DNA of 64,000 nucleotides from Orientallactaga sibirica (taxonomy: Eukaryota; Chordata; Mammalia; Rodentia; Dipodidae). This document shows positions 57,475 through 64,000 of this stretch, in pieces. Below the pieces are notes generated by a model. That model saw only the letters and a list, made by a program, of their open reading frames with translations, was not told the DNA's origin and made no database searches. The position numbers were made by a program, and so were the translations under genes. Position 1 is the first letter of the stretch, and each line of letters starts with the position of its first letter. The stretch covers positions 394,501 through 458,500 of the forward strand of contig JAEOAD010001365.1 in NCBI GenBank assembly GCA_036365145.1. The letters are read 5' to 3'.

Positions 57475-60400
57475 GTGCGGACCCTTCACACAGCTTTTCC
57501 TTGAACAGGGCATAGATGGGGGAATCCCTGGGATGGACATCTAAATAGTATCCTAAACTTTTTTTTTTTTTTTTTTGACAATACTGGGGATGGAACCCAG
57601 GGCTTTGCTCATGTTAGGCAAGCTCTTTACCATTGAACTACTTCCCCAGCCCACACTGTAAATTCTTAAATGGTCAAAACTGGCATCCAGAGGATCTGGA
57701 ACACTGAGTTAAGTTGGCTGAGCACAGAGCTCCTGGGTTCAAATCCCATCAGTTCCTTCTGACCTAGATATGTTCCCTACCTCTCAGGAAACCTTTTTGT
57801 GTGTGTGTGTGTGTTTGTTCATGTGTGTGGCTATGGGTATGCTTGTGCCACAGCACATGTGTGGAAGTCCAAGGACAACTTTCCACCTTATTTGAAGCAG
57901 GGTGTCTTATTGTTCACTTTTCTACACCTCAGGCTATCTGGCCTGAGAGTTTCTACCAGATTCTTCTATCTCAGCCTCCTTTCTCAGTAGGCACCCTGGG
58001 GTTACTGAGAATAGTACTACAATGTCCAACTTGATGTGGTTCTGATCCATCTTCCCAGCCCTCAGAAACCTATTTGTAAAATAGAGGTCATAATACTTTA
58101 TTGAATGGTTGAGGGAATTAAAAATCTCATTTAAGGGCTAGAGAGATGGCTTAGTTGTTAAGGCACTTGCCTGAGATGCCTAAGGACCCAGGTTTGATTC
58201 CCTAGTACACATGTAAGCCAGATGCATATGGTGGTGCACACATCTGGAGTTCATTTGCAGTGGTACACCCATATTCATTCTCTCTATCAAATAAATAAAA
58301 TGTTTTAAAATCTCATTAAAGGGGTAGAGAGATTGCTCAGCAGTTAAGGCACTTGCCTGCAAAGCCTAAGGACCCAGGTTCAGTTCCCCACTGCCCACTT
58401 AAAGCCAAATGCCCAACATGGTGCATGTGTCTGGAGTTTGTTTGCAGTGAATAGGGGCCCTGGCACACCCATTCTGTGAGTTTAATAGACCGGCCTGGTG
58501 ACACAGACCTGTAATAGCAGCACTTAAAAGACAGAGGCAGGAGCTGAAGAAATGGCTTAGTGGTTAAGGCACTTGCTGGCAAAGCCAAAGGACCCAGGTT
58601 TGAATCCCCATACCCGTGTAAGCCAGATGCACAAGGCGGCACGTGCGTCTGGAGTTTGTTTGCAGTGGCTGGAGGCCTTGATGTGTCCTTTCTCTCTATC
58701 TGCCTCTCTTTCTCTCTCTCACACCTTCTCTCAAATAAATAAAATATTTTTGAGCCAGGCGTGGTGGCACATGCCTTTAATCCCAGCACTTGGGAGGCAG
58801 AGATAGGAGGATCACCATGAGTTCGAGGCCACCCTGAGACTACATAGTGAATTCCAGCTTAGCCTGAACTAGAGTGAAACCCTATCTTGCAAAAATAAAT
58901 AAATAAAACAAAAAAAAAAATTTTTTTTAAGACCAAGACAATGCTGAGCATGGTGGCTCACACCTTTAATCCCAGCACTCAGGAAGCAGAGGCAGGAAGA
59001 TTGCTGAAAGTTCCAGGCCACCCTGAGACTACATAGTGAATTCCAGGTCAGCCTGGGCCAGAGTGAAATCCTACCTTGGAGAAAAAAAAAAAAAAAGTAA
59101 AAAAGAAAAGCCGGGTATAGCGGCACATGCCTTTAATTCCAGCTATTGGGAGGCAGAGATAAGAGGATCTCTGTGAGTTCAAGACCACCCTGAAATGACA
59201 TAGTGATTTCCAGGTCAGCCTGGACTAGAGTGAGACCCTACCTCAAAAAAACCTAAAAAAGAGCCAGGCGTGGTGGCGCATGCCTTTAATCCCAGCACTT
59301 GGGAGGCAGAAGTAGGAGAATCACCATAAATTCGAGGCCACCCTGAGACTACATAATGAATTCCAGGTCTGCCTTGGCTAGAGTGAGACCCTATCTCAAA
59401 AAAAAAAAACAAAAAAACATTAAAAAAGACTGAAGCAGCTGGGCGTGGTGGCGCACGCCTTTAATCCCAGCACTTGGGAGGCAGAGGTAGGAGGATCACT
59501 ATGAGTTCGAGGCCACCCTGAGAGTACATAGTGAACTCCAGGTCAGCCTGAGCTAGAGTGAGACCCTACTTTGGAAAGAAAAAAAAAAAGGACTGAAGCA
59601 GAGCTGGAAATATGGCTTAGCGGTTAAGGCACTTGCCTGCAAAGCCAAAGGACCTCGGTTTGATTCCCCAGGATCCACGTAAGCCAGATGCACAAGGTGG
59701 TGCATGCAGTGGCTGGAGGCCCTGGAGCACCCATTCTCTATCTGTCTCTCTATCTCTCTGCTTCTTTCTCTCAAATAAATAAATAGATAAATAAATATTT
59801 TTTTTTAAGGGGGCTGGAGAGATGACTCAGTAGTTAAGGTGCTTGCCTACAAAACCTAAGGACCTGGATTTGATTCCTCAGTACCCATGTACAGCCCGAT
59901 GGACAAGGTGACACATGGATCTGGAGTTCATTTGCAGTGTCTAGAGGCCCTAGTGTGCCCATTCTCTTCCTTCCCTCAAAGAAATAAACAAAATATTTTA
60001 TTTACAAAGAGAGACAGACAGAGAGGGAGAGGGAGACAGATAGAGATGGGCGCGCCAGCAGTCTCTCCGCTGCTGTGAACGAAATCCAGATGCATGCGCC
60101 CCCTTGTGGCCAAGTGCAGCATTGCGCCCTTGTATCACTGCATCTGGCTAAACGTGGGACCTGGAGATTGGAACAGGCATTCTTAGGCTTAGGAGGCAAG
60201 CACCTTAACCGCTAAGCCATCTCTCCAGCCCAAGAAAATATTTTTTTAAAAAAAGAATATTAGCCAGGTATGGTAGTGCATGCCTTTAATCCCAACACTT
60301 GGGAGGCAGAGGTAAGAGGATTGCCAGGCCAGAATGAGAAAAGAAAAAGAAAAGAAAAAAAGAAAAAGGGGCTGGAGAGATAGCTTAGCAGTTAAGGCAT

Positions 60401-62469
60401 TTGTCTGCAAAGCCAAAGGATACCAGTTCGATTTTCTAGGACACACATAAGCCAGATGCACAAGGGGGCACATGTATCTGTAGTTCATTTGCAGTGGCTA
60501 GAGGCCCTGGCATGCCCATTCTCTTTTTCTCTCTCTCAAATAACTAACTAAATAAAATACATTTTTAAAAAAAGAATAAAAAAGAACAGTTCCTACCTCA
60601 GAGAAACAGTGCCTGGTGCAGAGTAAATGTTACCTAACTGAACAATTTGAAATTGCCATATTTCACTTCCCTAAAAGTCAATTGTGGGCTGGGGATTTGC
60701 TCAGTAAGAAGAGTGCCTGCATGTACAAGGCCCTGAGATCACCAGCATCAAATAAATAGGTGTGGTAGAGCATCTCAACACTCAGGAGGTGGAAACAGGA
60801 AGATAAGGAGTTCAAGATCATCCTTAGCTACATATCGAGTTTGAGGCCATCCTGGTATACATGAGACCCTGTCTCAAAAAAAGAAGAAAAAAATGCCGGG
60901 TGTGGTGGCACACGCCTTTAATCCCAGCACTCAGGAGGCAGAGGTAGGAGGATCGCCAAGAGTTCGAGGCCACCCTGAGACTACATAGTTAATTCCAGGT
61001 CAGCCTGGACCAGAGTGAGACCCTACCTCAAAAAAAAAAAAAAAAAAAAAAAAAAGAAGAAGAAGAAAAAAAAAAAAAGATTTGGAGAGATAGCTTAGCA
61101 ATTAAGGCGCTTGCCTGAAAAACCCAAGGACCCAGGTTCAACTCTCCACCTCCCACATAAACCAGATGCTTTGCACCTATGCACAAGGGGTTGCACACGT
61201 CTGGAGTTCATTCACAGAAGCTGAAAGGCTCTGGTGCGCCTTTCTCTCTCTGCTTCTTTCTTCCTCTCTCTGTCTCTCTCACAAAAAAATAAAAATTACA
61301 AAAAAAAAATCTGGTTGTGATGGCACATACCTTTAATCCCAGCACTCAGAAGATTGAAGTAAGGAGGATCGCTATTAGTCTGAGGCCAACCTGAGACTAT
61401 ATAGTGAATATCAGATCAGCCTAGGCTATAGCGAGACCCTAACTGGAAAAAAAGTAAAGAAAAAGTCAATTATACTTGCTTTGATGTCGATAAATGTTAG
61501 CTGTTACCATCTGGACATTGTTTTGAGGGAAGATGGGGACCTGATTCCTGTAGGTAAAATTTCCTGAGTATAAGTATGGTTTTAGTCGGGTGTGGTGGCA
61601 CACATCTTTAATTCCAACACTCCTGAGGCAGAGGATCACAGTGAGTTTTAGGCCACCCTGAGACTACATAGTGAATTCCAGATCAGCCTAGGCTAGAGTG
61701 AGATCCTACCTCAAAAAATAAATAAATAAATAAATAAATAAAAAAATAAATAAATAAATAAAATAAATAAATAATTTTTAAAACCAAAGCCAGGTTTTTA
61801 ATTTTTTAAATTTTGTTTACTTTTATTTATTTATTATTTGAGAGCAACAGACAAAGAGATAGACAAAGAGAAAAGAAAGACAAAGAGAGAGAGAGGGCAC
61901 ACCACTGCAGACTCCAGATGCACCACTTTGTGCGTCTTGCTTACGTGGCTACTGGAGAATTGAGCCTTGAACCAGGGTCCTTAGGCTTCACAGGCAAGTG
62001 TTTAACTGCTAAGCCATCTCTCCAGTCCCCTAAAAGCCAGTTTTAAGACCTCTTACCTGTCCTTCCTTCCCCTGACTATGTACCAGGCAAGTACATAATT
62101 AGGGCACACAGACTGAGTTCCCACTCTGACCTCATGTCTGTGTAACCCTGCGCTACCTTCTCTGTGCTTTATGTCTGAAATACAAAGGACAATAGTCCTC
62201 ACCTTCTAGTTAATATAGGTAACATGTTCAGAGTAGTACCTTTTTATTTTTATTTATTTTTATTTGTTTAAATGTTTTATTTAAACATTTCATTTCAGAA
62301 AGAGGAACATGGTGATGTCAGAACCCTCTATCAGCCTAGGGGTAGACATGACAAAGGTCATTTAGGCTAAACCAGTCTAGGACATCAGAAGTCAAGACTA
62401 CCAGAGGGATGGCATGTGAAGGGTACAGTCTGAGTGTCATGGCCCACCCTGACCCCCACGTCTCCCTAG
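57475..62469. repeat. RASGRP4 intron 6: dense SINE field
   Basis: ID-like - about 57580-57655; MIR + 57712-57790 and 58068-58130 split by a B4-like insertion; B2-like + 58138-58310, 58330-58475 and 58545-58750; B1 + 58752, 58943, 59108, 59263 and 59437-59590; B2-like + 59602-59810 and 59813-60000; long B2-variant - 60005-60235; B1 + 60262-60345; B2-like + 60369-60580; MIR + 60595-60660; B4-like + 60685-60885; B1 + 60896-61078; B2-like + 61080-61300; B1 + 61310-61455 and 61590-61710 with (AAAT)n; B2-like - 61800-62035; MIR + 62100-62240. Confidence 0.7.
60096..60111 (-). promoter_or_regulatory. CTCF-like motif in a reverse SINE, RASGRP4 intron 6
   Basis: The plus strand reads GCGCCCCCTTGTGGCC, so the minus strand has GGCCACAAGGGGGCGC. 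It sits in the reverse long B2-variant at about 60005-60235, in opposite orientation to the 50.4-51.1 kb cluster. Confidence 0.4.
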
Positions 62470-62643
62470 CCCCAGGACCTGCGGGGCTATGTTTTGCAGG
62501 GCTCGGTCCATGGTTGCTCGGCTCTGGAAAGTTCCGTGAGTCTCAGCAACAGTGTGTCCCGCTGGGTGCAAGTAATGGTGCTGAGCCGTCCTGGGCCTGC
62601 GCAACGAGCACAGGTGTTGGACAAGTTCATTCACGTAGCACAG
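62470..62643 (+). CDS. RASGRP4: RASGRP4 coding exon 7 (174 nt, residues 222-279)
   Basis: It has 58 codons after [46 protein letters not shown] and [18 protein letters not shown]; the donor is CAG|GTGAGC. The [16 protein letters not shown] block is the RASGRP CDC25-domain signature; human and mouse read [14 protein letters not shown] at the same place. Confidence 0.97.
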
Positions 62644-63806
62644 GTGAGCACCCACCCAGCCTTTCTGCTTGTTTTCGGAGTGCTTGCTCCTTGGGGTTGC
62701 CAGCGGCATCTACCATAGCTACCCTCTGTTCCAGCGGGCCAGGCTGAAGCTCCCCATTAGTCTCCAGCAGAACAACCAGGCGACCATTTTGGCCACGCCC
62801 CCCGCGGCTCTTTTCCGGGGATTCTAACCCTAGGGGCAATGAGTGCATTACATCCTTCTTCATCCAGTCCAAGCTCTCCCCGGCCCAGCCCATTGTGTCA
62901 CGTTCAGCCCTTCCCCCTACCCCCTTTGTGTATTTCCACGCAGGCCACACCCTTTCTCTGGAGCCTTTCATCCCTTTGTCTCCTCCCCCCCACCCCAGGT
63001 AGGGTCTCACTGTAGCCCAGGCTGATCTGTACTTCACTACTTAGTCTCAGGGTGGCCTTGAACTCACGGGCGATTCTCCTACCTCTGCCTAGTGCTGGGA
63101 CTAAAGGCGTGCGCCACCACATCGGGCTCCTTTGCCTCCTTTTGCTGAGCTATTTATTTATTTCAGTGTGGAGGCTTGAACCTATGGTGTCCTCCCCTCT
63201 AGGCAAGAAGTCTACCACTGAGCCAAACCCTCAAGCCTCACTGGTAGGTTTTAGGCAAGCTCTTTTTTAAAAACGTATTTTATTTATTTATTTTGTGAGA
63301 GAGAAAGGAGAGAGAGAGAGAGAAAGGAGAGGGAGAGAGAGAGCAGGAGAGAATGGGTGCACCAGGGCCTCCAGCCACTGCAGACGAACTCTAGATGAAT
63401 GCACCCCCTTGTGCATCTGGCTTACATGGGTCCTGGAAAATCCAACCTGGATCTTTTGGCTTTGCTGGCAAATGCCTTAACTGCTAAGCCATCTCTCCAG
63501 CCCCAAGGCAAGCTCTCTTGAGCAATCTTTCACTGTGCACTTTAGATCTAGGGTTTCTGATGTCAGTTTGGGGGTCTCCTTTCTCTTAGTGGTTTCCACT
63601 TAGCACTGTCCCACCTCTCTTCCCAGTGACCTCTGCCCTCCAAGCTTGGAAAGAGTGAGGAAATCTTGATGCCCTTAGGAATGGGACCTTACTTACTTCT
63701 GTCACACGTCTTCTTGAGCCAAGGTTCTCACCTGTGTCACTTTGAGCCTCCTAGCCCCCAGAAGCCTGACACCTGACATGGGTCTCAATCCCCAATCCAC
63801 TATTGG

Positions 63807-63837
<31 letters not shown>

Positions 63838-63959
63838 CTGCTCTCCAAATCTGTTCAACTCTTGGTATTTACCTAGTGCCTCACTTGCCCAACACCCACC
63901 TTCTCCCATATATCCTATGCCTACCCTGGTCCACACCCACATATGACAACAATTTCTTT

Positions 63960-63991
<32 letters not shown>

Positions 63992-64000
63992 TTTTTTTTT
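62644..64000. repeat. RASGRP4 intron 7, partial: unique DNA, SINEs, microsatellites
   Basis: 62644-62995 is GC-rich and unique. B1 - about 62997-63130; ID-like end with the TAGGTTTTAGGCAAG word 63190-63265; B2-like - 63270-63505; unique 63510-63805; (CA)n about 63809-63836; (CTTT)n from about 63957 to the window end. No exon 8 seen. Confidence 0.65.

Larger units (their letters stand above)
46732..64000 (+). other. RASGRP4: RASGRP4 gene, 5' part (coding exons 1-7, partial)
   Basis: RASGRP4 is a diacylglycerol-responsive guanine-nucleotide exchange factor that loads Ras with GTP, mainly in mast cells and other myeloid cells. Seven coding exons (23,185,106,63,132,154,174 nt) give 279 codons of a protein of about 670 residues. 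They cover the basic N-terminus, the REM domain (about residues 45-170), a Pro/Gly linker and the first part of the CDC25 catalytic domain. The frame is continuous if intron 3 is removed as described for the U12-type intron. EF-hand and C1 domains lie beyond the right edge. RASGRP4 is the recalled head-to-head neighbour of RYR1 in human. Exon 8 (expected to start RLxQLxNFNTL) was not found before 64000. Confidence 0.96.

Noticed and set aside
57010..57504. 164-residue open frame over RASGRP4 exons 5-6
   Set aside because: It reads exon 5 out of frame. Only its second part, from LSPGG, is the true exon 6 frame. The spliced model fits the family better.
62644..64000. Search for RASGRP4 exon 8 at the right edge
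   Set aside because: No sequence encoding the expected QLxNFNTLMAVTGG was seen.

Overview
This is a stretch of mammalian nuclear DNA, almost certainly from a rodent. The evidence is split genes with GT-AG introns, dense 7SL-derived B1-like SINEs and tRNA-derived B2-like SINEs, ID/B4-like elements, decayed MIRs and two L1-like 3' ends. The SINE subfamilies do not read like mouse or rat B1/B2. They are closest to what I remember of jerboa-type (dipodid) rodents, but I cannot confirm the species.

Two protein genes lie head to head. The left one, on the minus strand, is RYR1, the skeletal-muscle ryanodine receptor. The initiator ATG is at 35338 and 23 coding exons run leftward to 474; the gene continues past the left edge. 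All 23 exons were placed by GT/AG boundaries, and the reading frame stays consistent through every junction. Together they encode about the first 958 residues: N-terminal beta-trefoil/MIR domains, the RIH helical region, SPRY1 and the start of the first RyR repeat. The right gene, on the plus strand, is RASGRP4, a myeloid/mast-cell Ras guanine-nucleotide exchange factor. Its ATG is at 46732, and seven coding exons (about 279 codons: N-terminus, REM domain, start of the CDC25 domain) reach 62643; the gene continues past the right edge. The same divergent RASGRP4-RYR1 neighbourhood exists in human.

Layout: 1-22.5 kb holds RYR1 exons 23-2 with short introns. 22.5-35.3 kb is RYR1 intron 1, almost wall-to-wall SINEs plus one L1-like 3' end. 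35.3-35.6 kb is RYR1 exon 1 and its GC-rich promoter. 35.6-46.4 kb is intergenic and repeat-filled, with a large older repeat flanked by target-site duplications that took several later SINE insertions, and a second L1-like 3' end. 46.4-46.75 kb is the RASGRP4 promoter and exon 1. 46.75-64 kb holds RASGRP4 introns 1-7.

There is no operon, phage, CRISPR or new gene system here. The most interesting signal is RASGRP4 intron 3 (121 bp). It has U12-type (minor spliceosome) signals, an AT 5' end and, if frame is kept, an unusual AA 3' end. Next are a B1 element that seems to have carried about 64 bp of foreign 3' sequence, a SINE landing pad with repeated target sites, and a cluster of SINE-borne CTCF-like motifs.
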